A stretch of 50,282 nucleotides of DNA from Candidatus Falkowiibacteriota bacterium (GCA_009885285.1 VFKX01000005.1:1-50282), one strand, 5' to 3'; positions 1-10,351 are shown, counted from the stretch's first letter. Notes: a model not told the origin generated them from the letters alone. Numbers and translations: made by a program.

Positions 1-212
1 ACAACGAGAGCTTGAGGTGAACCTTGAAATCCTTGAGCTTCATACCAGCGAGCGATACTGAAGTGATCGGGATTGGAGATGATGCGGACGGCGATGGCGT
101 CGGAGTCAGTTAAAGAACCGGAAGTCTGAGCCTGAGAATAATTAGCATCCGCTAAAAATACAATTAGTAACAACACCGCCCCAATGGTTAATATTCTCCT
201 ATTCTTAATCAT
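1..212 (-). CDS. Secreted protein, N-terminal part only (window edge)
   Basis: An open frame starts with ATG at 212 and runs off the left edge, giving about 70 residues. It opens with a basic stretch (MIKNRR) and a hydrophobic core (ILTIGAVLLLIVFLADA), followed by a likely signal-peptidase site near SQAQ, so the product is probably exported. The visible mature part reads ...SLTDSDAIAVRIIS, then NPDHFSIARWYEAQGFQG. I recall similar N-termini in secreted Patescibacteria proteins but cannot check this. It starts 21 bases after the stop of the giant pilin-headed gene on the same strand and is probably the third gene of that surface operon. Function unknown. Confidence 0.7.
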   Translation of the reverse strand, partial: MIKNRRILTIGAVLLLIVFLADANYSQAQTSGSLTDSDAIAVRIISNPDHFSIARWYEAQGFQGSPQALV

Positions 213-233
213 ACTTCACAAAGATTAGCATAC

Positions 234-3200
234 CTAGTTAATCGGGGCGCATTGACCGTTATTACAAAATATCTCTTGTGACTTCGCACTTTCGTTCTTA
301 TAGCTGTCAAGCGCACTAACGGCAAAATAATCATTCTTAAATTCAAATTGCGAAGAATTAAAACTTAAAGTAGCAGCAGCTGATAAAGAATCGAAAGATT
401 CACCATAAGCGCCTGATTTAATACCATGATATAAACGATACGACGTGGCCCCATCAATAACATTCCATTTGAATATGGCTGTGGAACTAGAAATAATCAA
501 GCCAAAACTACCTGGAGTGGCTGGAGGTGTCTTATCAGTCGGAGTAATTGTCTTTTCTACAGACAAAGGACTCTCAACCTTATTCGTTGAAATAACACTG
601 AGCTTAAAGACATAGGGGACATTATTGGTCAGGCCGGTTAAGGTGGTGCTACATGAATATGTATTACCTGATAAAGTACAAGCGCCTAAGCCCACCGCCT
701 TCTCGAGCATCGCTCCCTTGCCTGACTTTAAGTAATAAACTTTATAAGAACCGACTTGACTAGCTGAGGATTGCCAGTTTACTCTCACTGCCCCACCGGT
801 TTGCAAATCAGTAACTGAACTAATGTCGCCACCGGAAATACTGGCTTCGCGGAAGAAATATGATTCTTTAAGCACACTCCAAATACATAAGCCATCGGCC
901 GATCCGTCATTATTTTGATCAGGACCGCAAGCCGAACCGATGTTCGAACAGGTGTTCTTATCAGTACTGCAAACTAAGTTAGATCCTTGCCCGCGAATAA
1001 CAGCCCGGTTAATGATAGCTGGTAAATCATCTAGCGTTCCGGATGTTCCTGCATCGCGGCAATAATAGAACTTATAATTATAATCTGAGCAACTACCACC
1101 AATTGAACCGGTACAATTGTCGGCCCAAGGAGACCAAAGACCGTTAGCAGCTACTGGCGGCCAGGTATTTTTACAAGAGAAAACATAAATATTAGCGGCA
1201 TGGTTATAGTTATTTCCTCCGGAATAGACATTGCAACAATTATTTGAGCAAATTTCATCAGTACAAGAACAAGTACCACTGGCGCAAATACCGCCACTAA
1301 AATTACTCATATTAACTGTGGCCTTGACTTGGGCTTCCGCGTCGGTTGCTCCTGATGTCGCAGACACAAAAACTTTATTTCTAGCTAAACCGGTGACGGG
1401 TAAGATTGAGGCGACAGCTGGATTAGGATTCTGGAAAGTCCAGGTCCAGAAATAGCCAGTAGTTGGTTGAATTGGCTGTCCGCCCAAGCTATAGGCCTGA
1501 GCAGTGAAGACCTTATCTTTATCAACTACAGTATCAAAAGTCTTATCACTCACATCTGCATCTTTTTCATCCAGGCCGTTTTCTGTAGTGTTAAACAAAT
1601 ATGAGGACGGAGAAACTTTGACATCATTAATGGCGCAAATTCCGGCCATCGGGCCCTGATCAGACAAAGTTGAGAATTTAATAATCTGGGAATTCGGATA
1701 ATTCTTGCCATTCAAGCTAATATTCTCTCCGGGAATATATGAGCTGGTATCAACATTTAAATAACCCAATCCGTTAAATCCTATTCCAGAATAACTCAGC
1801 ACGCCCGACTGGCTGTTTAAAGCGGCATCGCCCAAAACAACAAAATAATAGTTAGAAGAGGCATTTAAAAGTTTTCGAGGCGCAAAGGAAGCAGAAGAAG
1901 TTTCTCCGGTCGTCTCTCCGCTGGCAGTTCCCGGGACAGCACAATATAGATTATTGGAATTTGGTGTATCGGCTAAGGCCTGGTCAGAGAATTTCATAGC
2001 CAAGCTTTTCCATTCGTACTTAATGGCAGTCAATATTTTGGTAATTAAACCTTTACTCTGCAGAGCTAATAAGTGATCAATAGAATCGGCCTCAGCCACA
2101 AAAGTGCCGGACGGGCAAACTCCGTTACCATAGACTCTCTCTTCAAGCAACATGATATTGTTTTGTAAGCTAGAGATATCCATCTTCTGATTAAAGTTTA
2201 CCTGGATAACTGAATTACGACAGACCTCATCTTCCATGTGCGCCGGTGAAGTGCTGACGATGGCTGGCCGAGCTTCGCAGCAAGTGTCTTGTCCACAGCC
2301 GACAGTCTCCGGTGAGCCACATTCATTATCGCTTGAGCAGCCGCAACATAGTCCGCGGCTAGCGCCTGAACAATTACCCTTATCAGCTAAACATTGGAGT
2401 TTCGGGTTCAGGGCTGTGCAAGCATCCGTAGTTGCGCCAGGCTGACAGCAGCAAGTACCGCAGTCAGTATCGAGCGTGCCTAATTGTCCGCTCGGAGAGA
2501 AACAGCCAAATCCGGCAAAAGTACATTTGTCGGTCGCGCAAGTTGAAGAAGCACTACCAGCGCAAGTTAAACCAGGTCCAGTTGGAGGATTTGCACAATT
2601 ATCAACACAGGTAGTTAGACTATCAAAAGTACCGAGTCTCACAGGTGTTGAACTAGCACAAATATTTTCATTGGTCAGAGGAATGGCTTCGCAATTATAG
2701 TAAGCGCAATAACCATTATCAGCTCCGCCGGTAATCGCGGTTCCTAAAGTACAAGAGTCATCGCCTGGAGCTGGTGTCTTATTAGAATTAAAACAGCAAC
2801 GAGAATTAGCACTGCAAGCGGTAAAATCTAAACCGGGACATGGATCAGAATTAACACAATCTGCAGTACAGGCCCCAATGCTCGGATAATTTCCAATTTT
2901 TACCGGTGTGCTCGATGCACATTGTGTCGGGTTAGTCGCCGAACAATCATAATAGGCGCAATATCCGAAAGAAGGATTGCCGGGAATAGAAGAAATAAGA
3001 GTACCATCGCCGCCGCGACAAATATCATCGGCTGAGGTAGCAGTCTTTTTGGAATCTAAACAACAAGCATTGCTATGATCAGCACACTCAGATCCGGTGA
3101 GGTTAGAGCAATCAGTACAAACACCGCTCGGAAAAGCAGTATTGCTAGTATCGCAGAATTGACCGCCATGGTCAGCGCAATTACAAGCAGCATCATGCTC

Positions 3201-6020
3201 AGCTGCTGTCGTTCCCACAGAAGCACAACCCCCGCAACTACCCAACGTAGCACCGGTAGTCTTTCCAGTATCTGACCCACACGTTCCCTGGCAGGTCAAA
3301 GGCGCACAGCAGTCACGAGCATCTTGGCCTATAGTACAACAACAATCGCATTTAGGCTGATCAGGGACAATGCATTTATCAGGCTCTCCGACATTTGGAT
3401 TATCAGAGCAAGTTGCTCCGGCAGCACAAATCTTGGCGGAAACACAGTGTCCGACTTCAGAAATATTCTGGCAAGTGAAATCAGTCGAACAAACAGAACA
3501 ATCGGAAGTTAAGCTCACACAGCGATTACCAGTCGACCGGGTCCAGCCATTTGGGCAAGAGGTCGGTATAGTGATTTCCCAATGTTTGTCTTTATTGCAA
3601 GTTTGCGGAGTAGTGAAATTTTTCCCACCCAAGGTATAAGATAATGAAGTCGGCAGGTCGCAAGTCGCGCCGGCGCCATTCTTAACGCATTTATCTAAAG
3701 AGGCGTCATAGGTGCAATTATTCAAACCCAGTTCACCGCAACCACTGACAGTGCTGCAGGAATAATCGCAAGCGCCGACAATCTTCGATCCGCCTCCGGC
3801 ATAAGGAGAACAAGTTCCCGGAACATTCGGACAAGTCGCGCCGGTCTGGCAGGATCCGAAATAAGAGGCCAGGCCGGAACAGCTATAAGCATATGGATTT
3901 GGCGTGGTTGTTGAAAAGCCCGTATTAAAACTCCATTCAAAAACTGAAGTCGGGATATTGATAAAACAATTATCCAGGGTGTCAACACAGCGCCCCTTGC
4001 CGTAAGTATTCTGCGGGCAGCAGACCTTTGTGCCACAATCAGAATTGGAACTACATTCTCCGATAGAAAAGTTTACTTCATTGCCCCATTTGCTATTCTT
4101 AATCACCCGAGCCGGACCAGTAATTGAGCCTACTGGGACTTTGGCCTGAATGGTGTCTGCCCGGCCATCTTTAGCAATCGTGCCGGTGGCGGATTTCTGA
4201 TTATTAAAGTGCACAAGGCCGACATTATTCAATTGACCAAAATATTCACCCCAGAAAGTTACCGGCGTAGCGATAGGGCCAAATTCAGGTTCAATCTTAC
4301 AAATACTGCTGCTCAAATCTAAATTTGCATCAGAATGAAAAGTATTCGGGTTCAATTTCTGAGTATCAATCGTAGTAGTTCCCCGAACAATCTTGATTGT
4401 TTGATATCCATCAACCAATCCGGCCGGCACTTTAACGACAATCTGATTATCCTTCCAGACTGAATTGAGGCACATGTCTGGAAAATCATAAGCTGCTTCA
4501 GTGTTACCAAAAAATACTTGAGAGGAACCGCGAGCACCGCCAAAACCATTACCTCGAATCGTCACGTATTGTCCGGCGTTCCCAGCGGTCGGCAGGAATG
4601 AAGAAATAAAAGGACCCTCTCCCGGCTCAGGCTCTTTTGTAAAACTTAAAAAATTACTTTTCTCTGCATGTCCATTGATATTATTCTGCACAAAACTGCC
4701 GGACTGTCCAGATCTGATATTTGGCGTAGTAGATGTGCCAGTTAAGCCGACCGGGTTACTGAAACTGGAGCTGAGCGCCTGAACATTACTCTGATAATTA
4801 CCAAAATAGGCGCTACCGGAAAATAAATTTATACCCTGATACCCAACTTGTGAACTCAATGCTCCGGTATTCGGACTCAAATAGCATAAACCCGGGCGGG
4901 AAATATTATTAACCTGAAAATCTGCAATATCCGGCCCATAAGTATTACCGGTCGTGTCCTCAAGATTGTCAGCATTCACAACTTTAATAGATCCGACACT
5001 AGCGCCGCTCGGCACCGCAATGACAATTTCAGTATCTCTCCAAGTATTGGCGCAGGCAGAATTAAGTTCGACTGGATTGCGGCCATCGCGGGGATTACCA
5101 TTGCCTTCAAATACTACCTTACTGGTCGTAGCCGAATACGAACCGAAATTCTTACCAATGATTGTTATAAAATTACCGACAGCGCCGTTCGGTGTAGCAA
5201 TATTGCATGTAGTGGCACAATCACTGTCGACTTTACAGGTCTGATTCGGATTATTGTCACAGAAACCGCCGTTCGGGCTGATAGCAGTAATGACTGGCGG
5301 ACCAAAACAAGTACAGGACGTCGGGTTACAGGTTAAATATTCTGAACAATGGTTATTATCGGCATCGCAAGTGGCGTTAGTTAAATCGCTATCGCAAGGA
5401 TCACCCAGATTCCCTCTCGGCTTACAGCCACAATCGCCAGCATCGCAATAATCGCTCGGAGCGCAGATTTGAGCCGCTGCCTGACAGCCAGGATTTATAT
5501 TGGAGTCGCAACTAGTCGGAGCATTGCCGCCTCCGCCGCCGCTACAATTAGAACCGACACAAGATCCATATGATCCCCCGCTACAAACCATGGCACCGCC
5601 GCAACCACAAGACATGCTCTCGCCATCGAGACAGCCGCTAGACGAACCGTTAGTCGCACCGCTTAAACGGGAAATAATAAAAGTCGCAATTGCCCATGAC
5701 GATAGCACAATTACTAAACCAATTACCGCATTCTTGAGTAAACTTTTGGCTTTAGTCAGTTTTTCTTCATCGCCTCCGGAACTCATCCATAAAAAACCTG
5801 CATAAATAATCAAGCCGACGGCAATAACTCCTAGAAAACCTAAAGCGATATTAATAATCCGGCCGACAATTGTGCGCGGATCAGTAGTGGCAAGAGCCCC
5901 ATTCAAACCGGTGCCGACTTCATTAGTGCCAAATCCTTGAGCCAGCACAAAATTTGAAACCAGAAGTCCGGCTGAAATTAGGAAAAAGATTAATAGATTT
6001 TTTTTAGAGATTCTATTCAC
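234..6020 (-). CDS. Giant cysteine-rich surface protein with N-terminal VirB2/TrbC-like pilin segment, IPT/TIG and FnIII domains
   Basis: 1928 residues, starting at GTG (6020) with no Shine-Dalgarno. Residues 1-28 form a signal peptide ending LAQ. Residues about 45-120 are a VirB2/TrbC-type pilin unit: TDPRTIVGRIIN, a first membrane helix, a polar GGDEEKLTKAKSLLKNA loop, and a second helix ending IISRL. A Gly/Cys-rich linker follows. IPT/TIG-like domains start near residues 243, 468 and 573, recognisable by ISPNGG / LPTAGNAG / EPEFGP followed by GKNFG-, GNGFG- or GEYFG-type turns. About residues 645-1260 are extremely Cys-rich and include two tandem modules of about 75 residues. A Big_5-like domain starts near 1250 and two FnIII-like domains near 1727 and 1837. 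I count about 126 cysteines. It lies 47 bases after a shorter paralogue with the same head. Adhesion or envelope anchoring is inferred from domain types. Confidence 0.85.
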   Translation of the reverse strand: MNRISKKNLLIFFLISAGLLVSNFVLAQGFGTNEVGTGLNGALATTDPRTIVGRIINIALGFLGVIAVGLIIYAGFLWMSSGGDEEKLTKAKSLLKNAVIGLVIVLSSWAIATFIISRLSGATNGSSSGCLDGESMSCGCGGAMVCSGGSYGSCVGSNCSGGGGGNAPTSCDSNINPGCQAAAQICAPSDYCDAGDCGCKPRGNLGDPCDSDLTNATCDADNNHCSEYLTCNPTSCTCFGPPVITAISPNGGFCDNNPNQTCKVDSDCATTCNIATPNGAVGNFITIIGKNFGSYSATTSKVVFEGNGNPRDGRNPVELNSACANTWRDTEIVIAVPSGASVGSIKVVNADNLEDTTGNTYGPDIADFQVNNISRPGLCYLSPNTGALSSQVGYQGINLFSGSAYFGNYQSNVQALSSSFSNPVGLTGTSTTPNIRSGQSGSFVQNNINGHAEKSNFLSFTKEPEPGEGPFISSFLPTAGNAGQYVTIRGNGFGGARGSSQVFFGNTEAAYDFPDMCLNSVWKDNQIVVKVPAGLVDGYQTIKIVRGTTTIDTQKLNPNTFHSDANLDLSSSICKIEPEFGPIATPVTFWGEYFGQLNNVGLVHFNNQKSATGTIAKDGRADTIQAKVPVGSITGPARVIKNSKWGNEVNFSIGECSSNSDCGTKVCCPQNTYGKGRCVDTLDNCFINIPTSVFEWSFNTGFSTTTPNPYAYSCSGLASYFGSCQTGATCPNVPGTCSPYAGGGSKIVGACDYSCSTVSGCGELGLNNCTYDASLDKCVKNGAGATCDLPTSLSYTLGGKNFTTPQTCNKDKHWEITIPTSCPNGWTRSTGNRCVSLTSDCSVCSTDFTCQNISEVGHCVSAKICAAGATCSDNPNVGEPDKCIVPDQPKCDCCCTIGQDARDCCAPLTCQGTCGSDTGKTTGATLGSCGGCASVGTTAAEHDAACNCADHGGQFCDTSNTAFPSGVCTDCSNLTGSECADHSNACCLDSKKTATSADDICRGGDGTLISSIPGNPSFGYCAYYDCSATNPTQCASSTPVKIGNYPSIGACTADCVNSDPCPGLDFTACSANSRCCFNSNKTPAPGDDSCTLGTAITGGADNGYCAYYNCEAIPLTNENICASSTPVRLGTFDSLTTCVDNCANPPTGPGLTCAGSASSTCATDKCTFAGFGCFSPSGQLGTLDTDCGTCCCQPGATTDACTALNPKLQCLADKGNCSGASRGLCCGCSSDNECGSPETVGCGQDTCCEARPAIVSTSPAHMEDEVCRNSVIQVNFNQKMDISSLQNNIMLLEERVYGNGVCPSGTFVAEADSIDHLLALQSKGLITKILTAIKYEWKSLAMKFSDQALADTPNSNNLYCAVPGTASGETTGETSSASFAPRKLLNASSNYYFVVLGDAALNSQSGVLSYSGIGFNGLGYLNVDTSSYIPGENISLNGKNYPNSQIIKFSTLSDQGPMAGICAINDVKVSPSSYLFNTTENGLDEKDADVSDKTFDTVVDKDKVFTAQAYSLGGQPIQPTTGYFWTWTFQNPNPAVASILPVTGLARNKVFVSATSGATDAEAQVKATVNMSNFSGGICASGTCSCTDEICSNNCCNVYSGGNNYNHAANIYVFSCKNTWPPVAANGLWSPWADNCTGSIGGSCSDYNYKFYYCRDAGTSGTLDDLPAIINRAVIRGQGSNLVCSTDKNTCSNIGSACGPDQNNDGSADGLCIWSVLKESYFFREASISGGDISSVTDLQTGGAVRVNWQSSASQVGSYKVYYLKSGKGAMLEKAVGLGACTLSGNTYSCSTTLTGLTNNVPYVFKLSVISTNKVESPLSVEKTITPTDKTPPATPGSFGLIISSSTAIFKWNVIDGATSYRLYHGIKSGAYGESFDSLSAAATLSFNSSQFEFKNDYFAVSALDSYKNESAKSQEIFCNNGQCAPIN

Positions 6021-6067
6021 AAATTTAATATACGCGAATTAATTCTGCCGCTGCGACAGATTGAAAG

Positions 6068-8767
6068 CTACTGGCAATTACCATCTGCCCCCAAGGCGCT
6101 ACTCGGAGAACCAAAACAACATGACGGCTGAGCCTCAGTGGCAATACAGCCCGGACCAATGCTCGGCTTATAGCAATTTTGGTAAATATCTTTGACTCCA
6201 GAACCGACTTGCGCCCGGAAAGTCAGAGATTCTGCAAAAGGCGAATGATTAATCTTGGTAATTGTCAGGTCAGGCTCCCCATCCAAAGGAGACACGTCTT
6301 TATTTTCACTGGTAATCCAATATCCTAAGGCGCTAGGCGAAGATGCTCGCAGATTTATCAGCTTATGTTCAAAAGTTGATGTCCCATTATTAACGATGAC
6401 GCTGCCGGTGTCCAGAGTGCTATTAAGCATTAAGCCGTTAAAGCTGATAGTGATAGGGTCGGCTAAATTTATACCGCTCTGTCCCTGAATCGGAGAAATT
6501 GACGTTATCTGCGGCGGTGTCAGCATGATCGTGTCATTAATATAGAAAGACCATTTGTATTTATCCTTCTTATTAACATTAACTGTTGTGCTGTAATTAT
6601 CATCATAAAAGTCCAGAGGCCCCTCCGCATAAGTATTTCTGTCGCCATCAAAAGAATTGGTGGCCGCATCCACAATACCGTCAAGACTGCTCAAATTCGC
6701 CAAAGGATAATTATGCCCCTGCGCATCCTGGCAAGTCTGGTATCCTAAAGAAGTCGGAGCGCAAATGTTATAAGGAGCGGAGGCGGCGCAATCTGAATTA
6801 GCTGTACAAGTTTTTAAATTTGCCGAAACCAACTCAATAGCTAAATGACTGGACGCCGGTAAGCAATAAATTTCCTCGCCGCATCCATTAACACCACATT
6901 TAACGTCCGAGATAAATTCTAAAGTCTTATAGCCATTACTGACTTTAAATTTTCCGCCCAAGAAACTACCGACACAGACATTATTCTGGCAGCTATATGA
7001 ACGACAATCAGAATTTCTAGTGCAGCCACCTCCAGCTAAAGTGCTCGAGGCATTAGCGTTTACCACCTTGATAAAATTCGCTACTTCGCTAGCGGTTCCG
7101 GAAACAGTGACTGGGTTAATGGCTTCATTAAAATTAATCTGGATAGCGGAATTCATCGGCCGGTCTTGCTTATCGTTTGATTGGCTTAATTCTTGTCTGT
7201 CCTGGCCGCCGGATAAAGGACGAACCAATAAGGCAGTATTATTGGAAGTGGTTACAGCTACGGTGTTTCCTGAAGCCCCGGCTACTTTTGCGCTTAAGTT
7301 TACAGTTGTGCCACTCAGTCCGACATTGATAGCCTCATGGCCACTCAACTTTGCCTGAATATTACTGGCCTGTGTGCCGGCATTACAAATTGCCGGTACG
7401 GCGATATTGTTATTCGCTCCAGTCCTGGCGAATGTGTAAACTGTATCATTAATAGTCAAAGTGTCAGCCAGTCTTTCCGGGGAAATCGAGATTGTCCAAA
7501 GACTGCCGGCCGGATGACTGGCAGCTGTCAAGGTTAAATAATTTGCGAATACCGCCTCGCCGCTCGCATTAAAATCAGCGGCACCGAGCAGGTTATTGGC
7601 TGCATCGAATAACTGAGCTTTGTCCGGAGCATCAGCCGGCACAGCTACTTTCAAGCTCGATAATGCGCCATGATAATTTAAAACGACGGTAGCACCTGCC
7701 GGGTTAATGCTATTAACACTGGCGGCCGAATAAGTGTTCGGACAAGAACTGATAAGGATGGCGCCAGTAGCAGCGGCCGCTGGAGTTACAACCTTAAAAA
7801 GATCTTTCTGATTGTCGGGCAATGGAAAAATTCCTGCAGGTGCAACTACCGGCGGCGTCAAATCAAAATTTGTATTGACGGTAAACGACCACTGAGCGAA
7901 GTCGGCCGAGCAGCTCCGGAACATTGAAGTGCCATCCAATTTTTCAAAATCATTAGTCAGCTTAATAGTGTATCCAGTATTAGCGTTGGTTGACCCTAAT
8001 GGTGTCAGCGGCATCAGGACTAAAGTCTTGTTTACTCCCGTCACACTAACCAGAACATTAGTTATATTAGCGTTAGTACTAGGACAAGCCGTACTCGTAC
8101 AAGCGTCACCCAGCTCAGTCTTATATATTCTAATAGCCAACGGATTTATTTTATTACAATCGGCTGCGTCGCAAGCGCAAGCCGAACCGGCAGTATTAAC
8201 ACAGACCGAATCTAATTTCATCTCTTCCTTAAAAGTTACCATGATGGAGGTATTGCGCGGTACATCAGTCTGAGCGTCTTCCGGATAAGTGCCTGCTATT
8301 GTACAGGCACCAATTGCTCCGGCGCCGGCATTCAAAGAATTTCCGCCAGGACCATTTAAATCAGTTCCTACATTTGCGCCAGTAGCGGCCATTAAGCGCG
8401 ACAGAACGAAAGTTGTAATACCCCAGGCAGACAAAATTATAGCCAAGCCTATAAGAGCGTTAGTTAAAATCTTTTTGGCACTAGAAATTTTTTCTTCTTC
8501 GCCGCCAGAAGTGGTCCACAGGAAACCGGCATACATAATCAGGCCGACGGCAATCACTCCTAAGAAACCTAAGGCCCACTGAATAATGCGACCAATAATA
8601 ATTCGGGGGTCAGTAGAACTCAAGGCGCCGCCCAGACCATTGTTAACCTGATTAATTCCGAAGTCTTGCGCAGACGCAAAACTGGCACCAAGAATGAAAT
8701 AACTTGCCGCCGCGATAACGATAATTAGGCTTAATGATAAGCCTCTATGTTTTATATATTTAGCCAT
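6068..8767 (-). CDS. Surface protein with N-terminal VirB2/TrbC-like pilin segment and Big_5-like Ig domains
   Basis: 899 residues. The signal peptide (about 1-34, ending SFASAQ) is followed by a pilin-type unit almost superimposable on that of the next gene: TDPRIIIGRIIQ, a helix, YAGFLWTTSGGEEEKI, AKKILTNA and a second helix ending VLSRL (about residues 50-125). The rest is extracellular in style. Ig-like segments of the bacterial Big_5/SbsA type begin near residue 150 (YPEDAQTDVPRN), near 527 (RPMNSAIQINFNEAINP) and near 750 (SISPIQGQSGINLADPITI). Cysteine clusters lie between them, though fewer than in the downstream paralogue. It is the first gene of a minus-strand operon with the giant gene and the truncated secreted gene. 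The shared head suggests common membrane insertion or polymerisation; this is inference. Confidence 0.85.
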   Translation of the reverse strand: MAKYIKHRGLSLSLIIVIAAASYFILGASFASAQDFGINQVNNGLGGALSSTDPRIIIGRIIQWALGFLGVIAVGLIMYAGFLWTTSGGEEEKISSAKKILTNALIGLAIILSAWGITTFVLSRLMAATGANVGTDLNGPGGNSLNAGAGAIGACTIAGTYPEDAQTDVPRNTSIMVTFKEEMKLDSVCVNTAGSACACDAADCNKINPLAIRIYKTELGDACTSTACPSTNANITNVLVSVTGVNKTLVLMPLTPLGSTNANTGYTIKLTNDFEKLDGTSMFRSCSADFAQWSFTVNTNFDLTPPVVAPAGIFPLPDNQKDLFKVVTPAAAATGAILISSCPNTYSAASVNSINPAGATVVLNYHGALSSLKVAVPADAPDKAQLFDAANNLLGAADFNASGEAVFANYLTLTAASHPAGSLWTISISPERLADTLTINDTVYTFARTGANNNIAVPAICNAGTQASNIQAKLSGHEAINVGLSGTTVNLSAKVAGASGNTVAVTTSNNTALLVRPLSGGQDRQELSQSNDKQDRPMNSAIQINFNEAINPVTVSGTASEVANFIKVVNANASSTLAGGGCTRNSDCRSYSCQNNVCVGSFLGGKFKVSNGYKTLEFISDVKCGVNGCGEEIYCLPASSHLAIELVSANLKTCTANSDCAASAPYNICAPTSLGYQTCQDAQGHNYPLANLSSLDGIVDAATNSFDGDRNTYAEGPLDFYDDNYSTTVNVNKKDKYKWSFYINDTIMLTPPQITSISPIQGQSGINLADPITISFNGLMLNSTLDTGSVIVNNGTSTFEHKLINLRASSPSALGYWITSENKDVSPLDGEPDLTITKINHSPFAESLTFRAQVGSGVKDIYQNCYKPSIGPGCIATEAQPSCCFGSPSSALGADGNCQ

Positions 8768-8827
8768 TGTTTAAAGTGATAAAAGTTTTTAAACTGGCGC
8801 GCTTTATGGTACAATCTGAATGCTTCC

Positions 8828-8856
8828 ATTATAACACAAACAGCCGTAAATGAAAA
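8828..8856 (-). promoter_or_regulatory. Sigma70-type promoter of the pilin-headed surface operon
   Basis: On the minus strand, TTTTCA (8851-8856) and TATAAT (8828-8833) are separated by exactly 17 bases, about 60 bases before the ATG at 8767. The element lies in the 117-base gap shared with the divergent rel gene. Confidence 0.65.
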
Positions 8857-8884
8857 AGGGTTTTACCGTTTTATACTTGCTTCT

Positions 8885-10351
8885 ATGAAAATCGATAGGG
8901 TTATAAAAAAGTTTCAAGAAAATCATCCCGACGAAGATCCTTCGATCATCGCCATCGCTTATGATTTTGCCAATGAAGCGCATCAGGGCCAGCTTCGCAA
9001 AAGCGGCGAACCGTATATCCAGCACCCCCTGCACACTGCCTACATATTAGCTGAAATTAAGGCTGACCTAGCCACCGTGGTGGCCGGCTTATTGCATGAC
9101 GTGCCGGAAGATACTGACAGAACACTTGAAGACGTTAAAATATTATTCGGCCCGGAAATTGCTACTCTAGTTGAAGGCGTGACAAAATTGGGAAAAATAA
9201 AATATCGCGGCATAGAACGCTATCGGGAAAACCTCAAGAAGATGTTTTTAGCCATGGCCAGCGATTTACGAGTCATTTTTATTAAATTCTGCGATCGACT
9301 CAATAATCTTCGAACCTTAGAAAACCTGCCGCCGGAAAAACAGAAGCGTATTGCCCAAGAAACCCTGGAAATTTACGCCCCCATTGCCGGATTACTCGGT
9401 ATCGGGCGCTTAAAATGGCAAATGGAGGACATCTGTTTCAAAGTTCTTTTCCCGGATAAGTATCATGAACTGGAGTATAAATACGAAGTTGAGAAAAAGA
9501 TTGAGCGCAACCGCTTTTTCTATAACTTAAAAAGCATTTTGACTCCAAAACTGGAAGAGTCCGGATTAAAATACAATATCGAGGTCAGGTTTAAACACTT
9601 ATACAGTATTTATCGCAAGATGCAGGAGAAGGATAAGCAATTTGACGAAATCTATGACGTTTTCGCCCTTCGCCTGATCGTTCCGACGATTGATGATTGC
9701 TATAAAGCGCTCGGTATCATTCACACGATTTGGAAACCGAAGCCCAATCGATTCAAAGACTATATCGCTGTTCCCAAGCCCAACGGCTACCGTTCGCTAC
9801 ATACGACTATCTTCGGTCCCGAAGGCAAGACCACTGAATTCCAAATCAGAACCCAGGAAATGCACGAAGAAAGCATTTATGGCTTATCTGCTCATTGGTA
9901 CTATAAACATCAACGTGGCCAAGCGACCTATAAAGCACCGACCTGGGTTGATGAGATTATCGAGATCCAAAAAGAAATTACCAATACTAACGAATTTGTT
10001 AAAAAGATCAAGCTCGATATTTTCCGAGATCGTATCTTCGTCTTCTCGCCTAAGGGAGATGTTTTTGAGCTACCGGAAGGAGCAACCCCAGTAGACTTTG
10101 CCTATGCCGTCCATTCCAATATTGGCAATAAGGCGACGGGCGTGATAGTTAATGACCGCCTCGGGCGCCTAGACCAAGAGCTCAAAAATGGTGACTTCGT
10201 GGATATTATTATTGAAAAAAAACGGCCGCATCCGAATCGGGACTGGCTAAAGTTTGTTAAAACTAAAAGAGCTAAAGACCGCATCAAGCAATTTGCTAAA
10301 AAATCTACCCTGGACAACATCAAGCGCTTTATTCCGGGTATAAACAAATAA
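8885..10351 (+). CDS. rel: Bifunctional (p)ppGpp synthetase/hydrolase (Rel/SpoT type), short form
   Basis: 488 residues. An N-terminal HD hydrolase domain carries H33, H47, the H71-D72 pair and E75/D76 (LLHDVPEDT), plus the later DRLNNLRTL motif. The synthetase domain contains RFKDYIAVPKPNGYRSLHT at 289-307. RFKD fits the RxKD loop of bifunctional Rel/SpoT enzymes rather than the ExDD loop of RelA. A TGS domain follows from about 381 (DRIFVFSPKGDVFELP). The protein stops about 50 residues after TGS, so the helical/ACT C-terminus of long Rel proteins, used for ribosome and amino-acid sensing, is missing. The residues for making and degrading the alarmone both appear intact. TATACT (8872-8877) lies only 7 bases before the ATG, suggesting a leaderless or nearly leaderless mRNA. 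Confidence 0.93.
   Translation: MKIDRVIKKFQENHPDEDPSIIAIAYDFANEAHQGQLRKSGEPYIQHPLHTAYILAEIKADLATVVAGLLHDVPEDTDRTLEDVKILFGPEIATLVEGVTKLGKIKYRGIERYRENLKKMFLAMASDLRVIFIKFCDRLNNLRTLENLPPEKQKRIAQETLEIYAPIAGLLGIGRLKWQMEDICFKVLFPDKYHELEYKYEVEKKIERNRFFYNLKSILTPKLEESGLKYNIEVRFKHLYSIYRKMQEKDKQFDEIYDVFALRLIVPTIDDCYKALGIIHTIWKPKPNRFKDYIAVPKPNGYRSLHTTIFGPEGKTTEFQIRTQEMHEESIYGLSAHWYYKHQRGQATYKAPTWVDEIIEIQKEITNTNEFVKKIKLDIFRDRIFVFSPKGDVFELPEGATPVDFAYAVHSNIGNKATGVIVNDRLGRLDQELKNGDFVDIIIEKKRPHPNRDWLKFVKTKRAKDRIKQFAKKSTLDNIKRFIPGINK

Noticed and set aside
1231-5805. Several long open frames on the opposite strand or other frames within the giant surface gene
   Set aside because: They have no ribosome site or family likeness, and arise from the low stop frequency opposite a Gly/Cys/Ser/Thr-rich frame. 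The minus-strand frame carries the domains.
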